Positions 44,755-52,996 of a DNA stretch of 64,000 bases are shown one piece after another; within the stretch, counting starts at the first letter, position 1, and the number at the start of each line of letters is the position of its first letter. Where the stretch lies: assembly GCF_028771845.1 (NCBI RefSeq), contig NZ_CP118270.1, positions 1,798,001-1,862,000 of the forward strand. Reading direction: 5' to 3'. The position numbers and the translations under genes were made by a program. This DNA is from Paenibacillus marchantiae (GTDB lineage Bacteria > Bacillota > Bacilli > Paenibacillales > Paenibacillaceae). Under the pieces are notes generated by a model, which worked only from the letters and a program-made list of their open reading frames with translations, ran no database searches and was not told the origin of the DNA.

Positions 44755-45522
44755 TTAGTAGCTGAAATTTTTTGCTGTCCCTCTAGTGTCTGTACTAGCA
44801 GTTCCAGAGAAACCAACACTTACAGGCCCAAAGCTTAAACCGATACTCCCGGTTCCTTTGGCATGGTAATAGTTAGATTGGATTTGTGAGGATCCGGTTT
44901 GATTTCCTGTCTTTTTATGTTCCAAAGTAAACACACCTGATGCAATTTGTTCCTTGATAATTGCGCCTCCAACAATATCAGCATTAAATCCGACACCGTT
45001 GTCTGCTACATAGGCAAAATTGCGCCCAGTTCTCATGGTAGTAAAGGAGCTGTTTCCGCTGTATTTAACTTTATCTTCATAGTATGCAGATCCTGGTACA
45101 GTTCTCCAATTTTCTTTATCAAAAGTAGCCCCATAAGGATCAGTCAGACGCCAAAAAGGCATTGATGTCCACTTTCCTGTCAGTGCAACCATAAATCTTT
45201 CTCGGTTATCAACATTATCAGTACGAACAATAGTTATATAATAGTCAAATTGTTTATCATCAATATCTGCTAAAGGGCGAACTTCTTCATTGGAATAAGG
45301 TTGTGCTTTTTGATGTGCCACAACTTCAATTGATCCATCTGATTTAGAAAGACTTTCTTTTAATTCCGGGCTCCAAGCTTCAATAAGCTCATATGGAATG
45401 CCCTGCTTTAGCAGGGATATGTCCAATTTTTCAGTTCTACTCTCTGCGAAAGTATTTGTAGGAATAAGAAATAGGCTTAGACAGCAGACCAACAGTAGCT
45501 TCGATAGACGCCATAAATTCAT
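44755..45522 (-). CDS. Secreted protein of unknown function
   Basis: 255-residue protein with a clear signal peptide (LSKLLLVCCLSLFLIPTNTFA, cleaved about residue 26). The mature part has no Cys and reads as beta-rich, with YYITIVRTDNVDNRERFMVAL, WTSMPFWRLTDPYGATFD and a Gly/Ser-rich end (GTGSIGLSFGPVSVGFSGTAS). GAGGGTGAGG precedes the ATG. The gene and flanks are AT-rich compared with the rest of the window. It does not look like an enzyme I know; secreted small beta proteins of Bacillus with similar ends are uncharacterised. Promoter with flanking dyad at 45551-45579. Confidence 0.75.
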   Translation of the reverse strand: MNLWRLSKLLLVCCLSLFLIPTNTFAESRTEKLDISLLKQGIPYELIEAWSPELKESLSKSDGSIEVVAHQKAQPYSNEEVRPLADIDDKQFDYYITIVRTDNVDNRERFMVALTGKWTSMPFWRLTDPYGATFDKENWRTVPGSAYYEDKVKYSGNSSFTTMRTGRNFAYVADNGVGFNADIVGGAIIKEQIASGVFTLEHKKTGNQTGSSQIQSNYYHAKGTGSIGLSFGPVSVGFSGTASTDTRGTAKNFSY

Positions 45523-45550
45523 TGTAAAACCTCACCCTCTTCATTTTTTT

Positions 45551-45579
45551 TGTTAGATTATAACAAAAAAAGTCTAACA
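45551..45579 (-). promoter_or_regulatory. Extended -10 promoter framed by an inverted repeat
   Basis: On the minus strand TGTTATAAT (reading 45565 to 45557) is an extended -10 box for the secreted-protein gene. TGTTAGA (45551-45557) and TCTAACA (45573-45579) form an inverted repeat around it, fit for a repressor. No -35 match is seen. Confidence 0.5.
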
Positions 45580-45668
45580 TAAAATCCCCCTACGCGTCTA
45601 CCTTAATAACCCATTTATTATAATTAAAAACACAAAAGTATTATTATGTAAATTTTATAATAATAAAT

Positions 45669-46394
45669 TTAACATAAATTACTCTGATACAAATAAAGCG
45701 TAATAAAGCATATAATTAAACTCAGAGCTACGCCCAACTTCTTCTCCAAATACGCCGCAAGCGAAGCCAATGGGCTATAGATCAACATGCCTGTATCTGC
45801 TGTGATCCGTGCTGCTGCGGGAGCCATCGACAGTTGAGCGGCTACGACAGTGCTATCTGGATACTGCTCAGCAAGTTGCTGTAATCCGGTGCTCACTGCT
45901 GCAAGATAACTTTCCTTATCGCCTCGCATAATTAACTCGAATGTGCTCGGGATCAATACTGCTTCGATCCCGTTTCGCTGCTCATCCTTATCATCTTGCT
46001 GCAAAGCCAGATTCACCCGCGCCATCGTTCCTTCAATCGTTGCGGGGTTGGTAAACGCTAGGATATACTCGCCAGGATTCTGCTGTATTTCCTGAAGTAA
46101 TGGATCATCAATTCCAATCACGGGCACGGGAACATGCTGTGCCTCCTGCTCAAGTACGGCTGCAAACAGGGTACAGGTGACGAGGATGGCATCTGCATGA
46201 CAGTGGGCGATCCATTGCAGCGTCTGTGATACTTTCTCATGCGTAACTGCTTCGCTGAAATCATCATCATGTTTGAGGCGATCCAGACCCGGATCGACAT
46301 AATGTACAAGTTCAACCTCATAAGGAGCGAGTGATTCTTCAGTTAGTGCAATATTAGAATAGTGAGCGTGAAAACAGCCAATGGTCATCATCAT
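45669..46394 (-). CDS. Aspartate/glutamate racemase-family protein
   Basis: About 241 residues. The opening MMMTIGCFHAHYSNI, the catalytic-type Cys in DAILVTCTLFAAVLEQEA and the FTNPATIEGTMARVNLAL segment fit the Asp/Glu/hydantoin racemase superfamily, but only one of the two catalytic cysteines is obvious; the other may be in TIGCFH (residue 7). CAGGGGGCAAGT supports the ATG at 46394; a longer frame reaches 46595 but its extra 67 residues look unlike protein. The last 15 residues (ICFITLYLYQSNLC) are hydrophobic and lie in the AT-rich border, so the natural end may have been replaced. Substrate unknown. Confidence 0.75.
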   Translation of the reverse strand: MMMTIGCFHAHYSNIALTEESLAPYEVELVHYVDPGLDRLKHDDDFSEAVTHEKVSQTLQWIAHCHADAILVTCTLFAAVLEQEAQHVPVPVIGIDDPLLQEIQQNPGEYILAFTNPATIEGTMARVNLALQQDDKDEQRNGIEAVLIPSTFELIMRGDKESYLAAVSTGLQQLAEQYPDSTVVAAQLSMAPAAARITADTGMLIYSPLASLAAYLEKKLGVALSLIICFITLYLYQSNLC

Positions 46395-46595
46395 ACTTGC
46401 CCCCTGAAATGGATTATCTCTCATATAAGTTCCGTAGATATTTAACCCATTATAGGTATGTGACAATAGACTGTACATATTTAAAATACGGAGATAACAA
46501 CAATTATCATGAAAACGCGAATAACCGTTCATCCACAACTTCGCAGAGGAACGGTGCAAACCACGTAAGCGATTCTCAATTCGCTCGTCATTCAT

Positions 46596-46763
46596 TTATC
46601 GCATAGAAGGCGCAGCATTCTTTTTAGCCATTTTTTGTTGCAAAATTTCATGAAAGGATAGACCTTGAGTGTTCTCATTCTCCTTTTTGGGAGCAGTGGT
46701 CGCCGTGTTGCGCGGGTATTGGTGGTGGTACGGGATCATTTGCTGAATAGGCATGCGGATCAT
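46596..46763 (-). CDS. Small protein of unknown function (55 residues)
   Basis: AAAGGAGGAACCAAG lies directly before the ATG on the minus strand, a strong ribosome site. The sequence starts MIRMPIQQMIPYHHQYPRNT and ends SFHEILQQKMAKKNAAPSMR, with a charged middle. The S-F-x-E-I-L pattern resembles ends of flagellar or sporulation small proteins but is too short to decide. It precedes the racemase by about 200 bases. Confidence 0.55.
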   Translation of the reverse strand: MIRMPIQQMIPYHHQYPRNTATTAPKKENENTQGLSFHEILQQKMAKKNAAPSMR

Positions 46764-47306
46764 CTTGGTTCCTCCTTTAATGCATTTTCGAATATGCATA
46801 TGTGATTATTAATAGGTTATGTATTCCGACGGGTTATCGTCTCTGTTACGCAAATAGGTATATGTGACTTGTTAGACGAAATAGGCAACTTAAGGTGTAA
46901 TTCCAATTGGATTGTAGTGATTTTACCCCGTATTCAGGAGATGTAAACGTTTTTAAGTAAATTCAGGAGGAAAGGACCGCATATGTGAGGTTTTGTATGG
47001 GAGGATAGAAGCGGTCGTTAAGTGAATAGACCCAGTTTTGGGAATGCCAATTGTGTCGAAATTAAGACATATTGTCTGGTTGTATAGGTACGACGCAAGC
47101 TAGCTAACTTGGTACCATGGTCGGTTGTCGGGTGCATATTAGAGCAATTTTGAACGGACAGACAAAGGCGGAATGCCAAAAAGCCGCCAGGAAAACCTGA
47201 CAGCCTCACATCATTTTGCGTAAATCCCGCGAGCGGTATTCGATTGGCAAGATATAGATCGAAACGGTGCAATTGGAATTAAGAAATGATCATAATCACT
47301 TTTTTC
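46764..47306. other. Intergenic region with a cre-like box
   Basis: About 540 bases with no supported gene. TGTAAACGTTTTTA (46942-46955) matches 13 of 14 positions of the cre consensus and lies 180 bases upstream of the 46763 gene on the minus strand. Short frames here lack ribosome sites. Nothing else is evident. Confidence 0.4.
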
Positions 47307-48125
47307 TTATTTTTCCTGCCGAACAGCGATATATAGATCTACTTGTACATTCTCAGGATCCAGACTTCGTTCATCATACAATTCGAAGTCCCCGGTAAAC
47401 GTGCGTTCCCCCTGATTGTTCCAGGCCCACACCGCACCCCAGGCCTCACCTACGACCTCGGCCATTGGGCCCTTTCTAGAGGTGAATACCGCATATGTTG
47501 CAGGTGGCAGCTCAACGGAACTCACTCCCTCAGGCAACGCTTCATCCGGACCCACCTCATGACCCACCAATATGGTGTATTCTCCATTTATACCATCTGT
47601 ATAATCAGCGTAACAGCCAAAGCGGGCGGCTTCAGGGGCAGGCTGATGATCTGAGGCGAAGTAGCTGTTCCAGAGTCCCTGAATACAGCCTTTGCCACTC
47701 ATCTCAATGGCATTGGTTGTTCTGGCGGACACACCTGCAAGGCGCTTCTCTGGCAGCGTGACATACCGAATGGGCTCTGTGGAAAGCCGATTGTCGTGAG
47801 TTCCTTGATTAAATTCAACGGACTCATCCGAATGTTCTGCCCCAAATGCCACGTTCCGTTCTGAGCCGGATGCATTCCATCTTTTCAAAAAAGGAAGTTG
47901 GTTGCGCAGCATTGCCCTTGCTGATTCCTCGTCCATTCCTTCCTGATTCAAGATGGCGGTGCACATTTCAATCATGCCCTCCAGTGTAATATCGGGCTGC
48001 TCGAACTGGCCTTCTTTATAACAATAGATACAGTATTCGCGGGTTGTAGTACCATCCGTTTCTGTTCCGAATTGAGCAGGGGTAGTAAGTGGCATTCCGC
48101 AACTCTGGCATACTGTGACGTTCAT
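47307..48125 (-). CDS. Zinc-ribbon plus GyrI-like effector-binding protein
   Basis: About 272 residues. An N-terminal zinc ribbon has CQSCGMPL and YCIYCYKEGQ (two CxxC pairs). The C-terminal half is a GyrI-like/AraC effector-binding domain (RYVTLPEKRLAGVSARTTNAIEMSGKGCIQGLW, FTGDFELYDERSLDPENVQVDLYIAV). Between is a Ser/Glu-rich segment. Such proteins bind small ligands; some resemble DNA gyrase inhibitors. GAGGAGG supports the ATG at 48125; in-frame TTG 48131 lies before the spacer. It lies before a WYL-domain regulator on the same strand, a typical pairing. Confidence 0.82.
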   Translation of the reverse strand: MNVTVCQSCGMPLTTPAQFGTETDGTTTREYCIYCYKEGQFEQPDITLEGMIEMCTAILNQEGMDEESARAMLRNQLPFLKRWNASGSERNVAFGAEHSDESVEFNQGTHDNRLSTEPIRYVTLPEKRLAGVSARTTNAIEMSGKGCIQGLWNSYFASDHQPAPEAARFGCYADYTDGINGEYTILVGHEVGPDEALPEGVSSVELPPATYAVFTSRKGPMAEVVGEAWGAVWAWNNQGERTFTGDFELYDERSLDPENVQVDLYIAVRQEK

Positions 48126-48197
48126 CAGCAATTCCTCCTCGTTATGTACAGCTTGAATATAGTAGAAGTATAACGGGAGGAACTGGACACCTGTCTG

Positions 48198-49148
48198 TCA
48201 GGTTAGGGGCGGAGCTTTATAATTTTGCACAATTTGTTCAGCAATTCTACGAATCTCTTCCCGAATATGTAGAGGCTCCAGCACTTCAACATCCGCGCCA
48301 AATCCAAGAATGAACCCATACAACCAGTTGTCCTCCGGGAATGCGACTTGGCTGATATAATACCCCTCACCATCCGAAACGACGTTCTCTATGCCAAACC
48401 ATTCCTCTGCGATGTGACGGATACGAGCATGGAATCTCAGGCTCAGGGCCACTTTATTATCCGGAGTTGCCCACTCTTGCTGCCAGGGCCTGTCCTGCAG
48501 GTTGATCGGCTTGCGTTCGAAGCTTCCTTGGGCAAGGACGACATCTCGCATGCGGACCAGCTTGAACATGCGGAAATCGTTTCGTTCGTGACAGAACGCA
48601 TAGAGGTACCAGGAATGCTTTTTGAGCACAAGAGTATGCGGGTCGGTCGTTCTATGAGTTTGAGTACCTTCTGCACTACAATAGGTAAATGTAATGGGCC
48701 GCAGTTGATCCATGCCCTGTTCAATAAGCTGAAGTTTGATTTGCAGCTCTTCGGGATGCGTCCACATCGAATAATCCACAATGAAGCGGCTGGTATTGGC
48801 CTGGAAGTCCTCATTTTTGGCTTCAGGTACGATGCTGCTGAGTTTCTCCATAAACAGATCCCGTGCTACATTCGTATGGGAGGTGGAGACACTGCGCAGC
48901 GCAGTGACAATGGAGGCCAGATCCTTGTCGGTCAGTACATTTCGGTCAAGACGATAGCCCTCTGCCAGGCCAATACCACCGCTTGCACCCTGATAGGTGA
49001 CGACAGGAATACCCGCCTGACCCAGGGTGTCTATATCCCTGTAGATGGTGCGGATGGATACTTCAAACGTATCCGCCAGATCCTTGGCCTGCACCCGCCC
49101 ACGATTGATTAACAGCACAACAATGGCTAATAAACGGTCCAGTTTCAT
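48198..49148 (-). CDS. HTH/WYL-domain transcriptional regulator (YafY-like)
   Basis: About 316 residues. An N-terminal HTH_11 winged helix (LLAIVVLLINRGRVQAKDLADTFEVSIRTIYRDIDTL) is followed by a WYL domain (HSWYLYAFCHERNDFRMFKL) and a C-terminal WCX-like part (ILGFGADVEVLEP). These regulators sense nucleotides or small ligands and often control DNA-damage or neighbouring genes. AAGGGAATCC precedes ATG 49148; an upstream ATG at 49166 is in frame but lacks the site. The next gene downstream on this strand is the zinc-ribbon/GyrI-like protein, likely its target. It diverges from the vanR-like operon. Confidence 0.88.
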   Translation of the reverse strand: MKLDRLLAIVVLLINRGRVQAKDLADTFEVSIRTIYRDIDTLGQAGIPVVTYQGASGGIGLAEGYRLDRNVLTDKDLASIVTALRSVSTSHTNVARDLFMEKLSSIVPEAKNEDFQANTSRFIVDYSMWTHPEELQIKLQLIEQGMDQLRPITFTYCSAEGTQTHRTTDPHTLVLKKHSWYLYAFCHERNDFRMFKLVRMRDVVLAQGSFERKPINLQDRPWQQEWATPDNKVALSLRFHARIRHIAEEWFGIENVVSDGEGYYISQVAFPEDNWLYGFILGFGADVEVLEPLHIREEIRRIAEQIVQNYKAPPLT

Positions 49149-49231
49149 ATATTGGATTCCCTTCAATCATTTATAAGTTGGATTCAGATATGTTATATTG
49201 TTGAGCATCACATATAGGAGTGGAATAAGCA

Positions 49232-49927
49232 ATGAAGCGTATTACGATTTTGATCGCAGATGATGAAGTTGAGATCGCTGATCTGGTTGCATTGCACTTG
49301 CAAAAAGAAGGATATCACATCATCAAGGCATTCGATGGGAAAGCGGCGGTTCAAGCCGTTCAGACACAAGCAATAGATTTGGCCATTTTGGATATTATGA
49401 TGCCGGGTATGGACGGATATGAGGTGACCCGCAAAATTCGGGAGCAGTATCACCTGCCTATCATTTTTCTGAGTGCCAAAACCTCGGATATGGATAAAAT
49501 CACCGGGCTCGTGATGGGCGCGGACGATTACATGACAAAACCATTTAACCCGATGGAACTGGTCGCCCGGGTCAATTCCCAACTGCGCCGTTCCCTTCAA
49601 TTTAGCCAGTCTGTACCGGTCCAGCGCTCCATTCTGGAGAAAGGCGGGCTCATTATCTCGCCAGATCAACATAGCGTTACCCTATACGGCAAGCCAGTAG
49701 AGTTAACACCGAAGGAGTTTGACATCCTGTATCTGCTCGCAAGTCATCCCAAACAGGTGTTCAGTGCGGAAAGCATCTTTGAACAAGTGTGGGGAGAGGC
49801 TTATTATGAGAGCGGCAATACCGTGATGGTTCATATTCGGACCCTGCGCAAAAAGCTGGGCGAAGATGTGGACAAGAACAAGTTTATCAAAACGATCTGG
49901 GGTGTGGGGTACACGTTCAATGAATAA
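49232..49927 (+). CDS. OmpR-family response regulator, VanR-like
   Basis: 231-residue regulator. The receiver domain has DDE at 10-12, the phospho-Asp in LAILDIMMPGMDGYEV, then S/T and Lys in LSAKTSD and TKPFNPMEL. The winged-helix effector domain includes LTPKEFDILYLLASHPKQVFS and IWGVGYTFNE. It overlaps the kinase start by 8 bases (ATGAATAA), a translationally coupled pair. Downstream are a VanY-type carboxypeptidase and a VanZ-type protein, so the pair probably senses cell-wall stress or glycopeptide and controls them. AGGAGTGGAATAAGCA precedes the ATG. Confidence 0.9.
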   Translation: MKRITILIADDEVEIADLVALHLQKEGYHIIKAFDGKAAVQAVQTQAIDLAILDIMMPGMDGYEVTRKIREQYHLPIIFLSAKTSDMDKITGLVMGADDYMTKPFNPMELVARVNSQLRRSLQFSQSVPVQRSILEKGGLIISPDQHSVTLYGKPVELTPKEFDILYLLASHPKQVFSAESIFEQVWGEAYYESGNTVMVHIRTLRKKLGEDVDKNKFIKTIWGVGYTFNE

Positions 49928-51008
49928 ACGCAGAAGTTTTCGAACGACCATGATTCTGTTGCTTGGTTTAAGCATGCTGGCATCTGGCGCGATTACCTTT
50001 GGGGTATATAAAGTGATGCAATACTATTACACTGGTGTGCGTGCGGAGGATCAGTTAGCAGAATATCGTCATTTTATGAGAAGTATAGGGGATATTTACT
50101 TTTTCCTCATCTTGTTCATACCGCTTGCCATCCTGTTTTTCTTCTGGTTTACCAAGCCGTATGTTACTTACTTCAAAAATATCTCCACAGGTATCCGGCA
50201 ACTCGCGAGTGGTGATTTCCAGCACCGTGTGCAAATTTCGACGAAGGACGAGTTGGGCGCGATTGCAGAGGATATCAATCTGGCGAGCCTGAAACTGAGG
50301 GAGGCGGTAGAACGGGGAGATTTTGCGGAGAGCAGCAGGGACCAGCTGGTTGTAAACCTGGCGCATGATTTGCGTACCCCTTTAACATCAGTATTGGGTT
50401 ATCTGGATCTGTTGATGAAGGATGATCAGCTGACGGAGGAGCAGGTCAGGCACTTTACAGCGATTGCTTTTACCAAGTCTCAACGTCTTGAGAAACTGAT
50501 CGATGATTTGTTTGAGATTACACGAATGAATTATGGCATGTTGCCGATTGAGAAAAAGAGGCTTGATCTTAGTGAACTGCTAAAGCAGATGAACGAAGAG
50601 CTGTATCCTGTTTTTGAAAAGAACCGCCTGGTCACCCGACTGCATATCGATTCCGAGTTAACCATTTCCGGCGATGGTGAGGTGCTTGCACGCGTGTTTG
50701 AGAACTTGTTGATTAATGCAGCGCGACACGGTACAGATGGTCTTTATGTGGATATCAACGGACACCGTGATGCAGGACAGGTTATCATTCAGATCATGAA
50801 CTATGGGGGACATATTCATCCGGATGATCTGCCTCATATTTTCGATATGTACTATACCGGAGATCGTGCGCGGACACCTCAGGAAGGTGGAACAGGTCTG
50901 GGCCTGTTTATCGCCAAAAATATTGTGGAGCAGCATGATGGGTCCATTTCGGCCCAAAGTGATATCGTACGGACCGTATTTGAAGTGCGATTGCCTGCAT
51001 TAGAATGA
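49920..51008 (+). CDS. Membrane sensor histidine kinase, VanS-like
   Basis: About 362 residues. Two transmembrane helices (about 10-32 and 62-80) flank a short extracellular loop. A HAMP domain (ISTGIRQLASGDFQHRVQIS), HisKA (NLAHDLRTPLTSVLGYLDLL) and an ATPase domain follow (NLLINAARH as N box, DMYYTGDRARTPQEGGTGLGLF). The H box H-D-L-R-T-P matches VanS and PhoR types. ATG 49920 overlaps the regulator's stop; longer frames start at 49866. The short loop suggests it senses within the membrane or via a partner, as in VanS of the vancomycin type. Confidence 0.9.
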   Translation: MNKRRSFRTTMILLLGLSMLASGAITFGVYKVMQYYYTGVRAEDQLAEYRHFMRSIGDIYFFLILFIPLAILFFFWFTKPYVTYFKNISTGIRQLASGDFQHRVQISTKDELGAIAEDINLASLKLREAVERGDFAESSRDQLVVNLAHDLRTPLTSVLGYLDLLMKDDQLTEEQVRHFTAIAFTKSQRLEKLIDDLFEITRMNYGMLPIEKKRLDLSELLKQMNEELYPVFEKNRLVTRLHIDSELTISGDGEVLARVFENLLINAARHGTDGLYVDINGHRDAGQVIIQIMNYGGHIHPDDLPHIFDMYYTGDRARTPQEGGTGLGLFIAKNIVEQHDGSISAQSDIVRTVFEVRLPALE

Positions 51009-51022
51009 AGTAAAAGGCTGAA

Positions 51023-51041
51023 TTTAAGAAAAACTTTAGAA
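51023..51041 (+). promoter_or_regulatory. Direct repeats between kinase and vanY-like gene
   Basis: TTTAAGAA (51023-51030) and TTTAGAA (51035-51041) start 12 bases apart, close to the helical-turn spacing on which OmpR-family regulators bind. They lie about 70 bases before the carboxypeptidase start, so this may be a VanR-like site. Confidence 0.45.
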
Positions 51042-51106
51042 TTGCCCTGCTTTTTTTTAACTAGTTTTCTCTATCCTTGAATTACGAGGTAAAGGAGGAG
51101 CATGGA

Positions 51107-51970
51107 ATGAAAAAGTGGGGATTTTTGATATGTATCATTGTACTGGGATATATCTTTTCCAAGTCACCTGCACTGTTTGAGCAGAAGGAAGAGGCGAATC
51201 TGGAAGTTCAGGATACGGGTGAAATTCGTGCAGGATATACCAAAATAATTAACGTGGATATGCAGAATCAAGTACATAAAGGGAATTTATTGCTGGTCAA
51301 TTCGGAGTATCCCGTTCATGCGGAGGGGATTAGAACCGATATTGTTAATCTGGCTGAACAACAAGAACTGATCCGTGGATACGGATTGCTGGATAATAAC
51401 ATTATGTTGTCAAAGTACGTAGCGCAAGCATTCCAGAAGATGGTTGAAGCTGCTGGGAAAGATGACGTACGATATTTCATCATCAGCAGTGGCTATCGGG
51501 ACTTTACGAAGCAAGAACAGCTTTATGAGGAAAAGGGATCGGACTATGCGCTTCCCGCAGGTCATAGTGAACATAACCTGGGCTTGTCTATGGATATCGG
51601 CTCTACGCTGGCTGCTATGAGTGAAGCACCGGAAGGAGCCTGGCTGGAAAAGAATGCATGGAAATTCGGATTCATCTTGCGTTATCCGAAGGATAAAGTG
51701 GACATCACCGGCATCCAATTCGAACCATGGCATTTCCGGTATGTGGGATTGCCGCACAGCGCCATCATGTATCATAATCATCTGGTGCTGGAGCAATATT
51801 TGGAGCTGCTACAGCAGAAAAAGAGTATTTCCGCTGAAGTCGGGGACGAGCAGTATCTTATACGTTATTACGATGCATCCAAAGATGAAACCATTAATAT
51901 ACCTGAGCATGGTCAATATGAGATATCGGGAGACAACATGAAGGGAGTTGTCGTGACGGTGGAGGAATAA
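51107..51970 (+). CDS. vanY: D-Ala-D-Ala carboxypeptidase, VanY type
   Basis: Zinc peptidase of about 287 residues that removes the terminal D-Ala of peptidoglycan precursors. One N-terminal transmembrane helix (LICIIVLGYIFSKSPAL) anchors it outside. The M15B core is present: SSGYRDFTKQEQLY, PAGHSEHNLGLSMDIG with zinc ligands H156 and D163, and FEPWHFRYVG with H209 as third ligand and E206 as base. AAAGGAGGAG lies 6 bases before ATG 51107. The C-terminal 60 residues are an extra small domain. With VanZ and a two-component pair it resembles the accessory part of a glycopeptide-resistance operon. Confidence 0.9.
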   Translation: MKKWGFLICIIVLGYIFSKSPALFEQKEEANLEVQDTGEIRAGYTKIINVDMQNQVHKGNLLLVNSEYPVHAEGIRTDIVNLAEQQELIRGYGLLDNNIMLSKYVAQAFQKMVEAAGKDDVRYFIISSGYRDFTKQEQLYEEKGSDYALPAGHSEHNLGLSMDIGSTLAAMSEAPEGAWLEKNAWKFGFILRYPKDKVDITGIQFEPWHFRYVGLPHSAIMYHNHLVLEQYLELLQQKKSISAEVGDEQYLIRYYDASKDETINIPEHGQYEISGDNMKGVVVTVEE

Positions 51971-51998
51971 ACAACTAGAAATACATGGAGGTTCATAT

Positions 51999-52550
51999 AT
52001 GAAACCAAAGGAGTTCAACATGAAGTTGATATGGGTCGCGGCATTGATCGTCTATCTGTATCTGCTAACCAAGCTGATATTATTCAAAGGGCATACGGTG
52101 GATTGGGACATTGTGAGGGTTCAACTTATGGCGATCGCGCAACAGCCGGATCTGATTCATACGCGAACCGTTAACCTAACGCCATTTCAGGAAATCTCAA
52201 GAGACTGGCATAGCCTGTCGTTACATCGTCCGGGTACCGCAATACATCTGCTGGGCAATGTCATGGCCTTTATCCCACTGGGTATTTTCATTCCAGTGCT
52301 GATGGGGAACAAGCTGTTGTCAGGGGCCAAGGTACTCGTACTTTCCTTGCTCTTAAGTTTTGCTTTTGAAGCGACACAGCTATTGACGGGCATGGGCATA
52401 TTCGACGTGGATGATCTTATGTTGAACACCTTTGGTGGAATGATCGGCTATGTTCTGTACAGCCTGCTTATCGGTCTGAAACGGATAATCATAGGTGGAG
52501 CAGCTCGCACTGACAGAAAAGAGTATAATTCCAATCAGAGTCGGGTGTAA
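51999..52550 (+). CDS. vanZ: VanZ-family membrane protein
   Basis: 183-residue membrane protein with about four helices. The family block VNLTPFQEISRDWHSL, then IHLLGNVMAFIPLGIFIPVL and FEATQLLTGMGIFDVDDLMLNTFGGMIGYVL are clear VanZ hallmarks (N-P/F-x-P-L-G and D-V-D-D-x-x-x-N). VanZ confers low-level teicoplanin resistance by an unknown mechanism; homologues occur widely in Bacillota. A GGAGGT site precedes the ATG, 28 bases after vanY. The C-terminal tail is hydrophilic. A small membrane protein follows almost directly. Confidence 0.9.
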   Translation: MKPKEFNMKLIWVAALIVYLYLLTKLILFKGHTVDWDIVRVQLMAIAQQPDLIHTRTVNLTPFQEISRDWHSLSLHRPGTAIHLLGNVMAFIPLGIFIPVLMGNKLLSGAKVLVLSLLLSFAFEATQLLTGMGIFDVDDLMLNTFGGMIGYVLYSLLIGLKRIIIGGAARTDRKEYNSNQSRV

Positions 52551-52566
52551 GGAGGGAAAGCATTTG

Positions 52567-52779
52567 ATGATTTTCTTGGCTGCTTTAATGATTGGCACAG
52601 GAATTGTATTTATCGTTAGTCCACGTTATGTTACTCATTCTTCGTCGGAGGATGGAACCAACAACAATCAAATTACCTCCAGATGGATTGGGTACTCACT
52701 GGTCATAGTGTCCTTTCTGTTTGTGGTCATGGCCATACTGCAATCCCTGGATCAAGCATCACATTATATTGGACATTGA
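52567..52779 (+). CDS. Small two-helix membrane protein
   Basis: About 70 residues: helix one (MIFLAALMIGTGIVFIVSP), a polar loop (SSSEDGTNNNQITS) and helix two (WIGYSLVIVSFLFVVMAIL). AAGGAGG starts right at the VanZ stop region; TTG 52564 has slightly better spacing than ATG 52567, so either may be used. It is the last member of the vanRSYZ operon. Not recognised; an accessory role is inferred from position. Confidence 0.65.
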   Translation: MIFLAALMIGTGIVFIVSPRYVTHSSSEDGTNNNQITSRWIGYSLVIVSFLFVVMAILQSLDQASHYIGH

Positions 52780-52825
52780 AAGGAAGTGTAGAGGCGTTAC
52801 ATAGCCTTTGGTATATTAATAAGAG

Positions 52826-52868
52826 AAGCTCCCCATCGCGTGCTGAGTACGTGGTGGGGAGCTTTTAT
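52826..52868 (+). terminator. Terminator of the vanRSYZ operon
   Basis: AAGCTCCCCA (52826-52835) pairs with TGGGGAGCTT (52855-52864), then TT. It is similar in arm and loop to the hairpin at 53775-53825. Confidence 0.85.
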
Positions 52869-52996
52869 ATCTGCCAGATAGGGTGGGTGGAGTAAGTTTG
52901 AATAAATAATGACGCGGTTTGCGAGCTGAATCGCTAATGAGGTAGAGTAGAGATGATACATTTTATTAACCCACATCCTTACAAGGAGGACATATA

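Noticed and set aside
46395..46595. 67-residue upstream extension of the racemase frame
   Set aside because: A strong ribosome site directly precedes the inner ATG at 46394, and the extension lacks any enzyme-like pattern.
47018..47272. 84-residue minus-strand frame in the gap
   Set aside because: No ribosome site and no protein-like pattern.
48348..49112. 254-residue plus-strand frame opposite the WYL regulator
   Set aside because: The minus-strand product has a full HTH and WYL domain; the opposite frame has no recognisable features.
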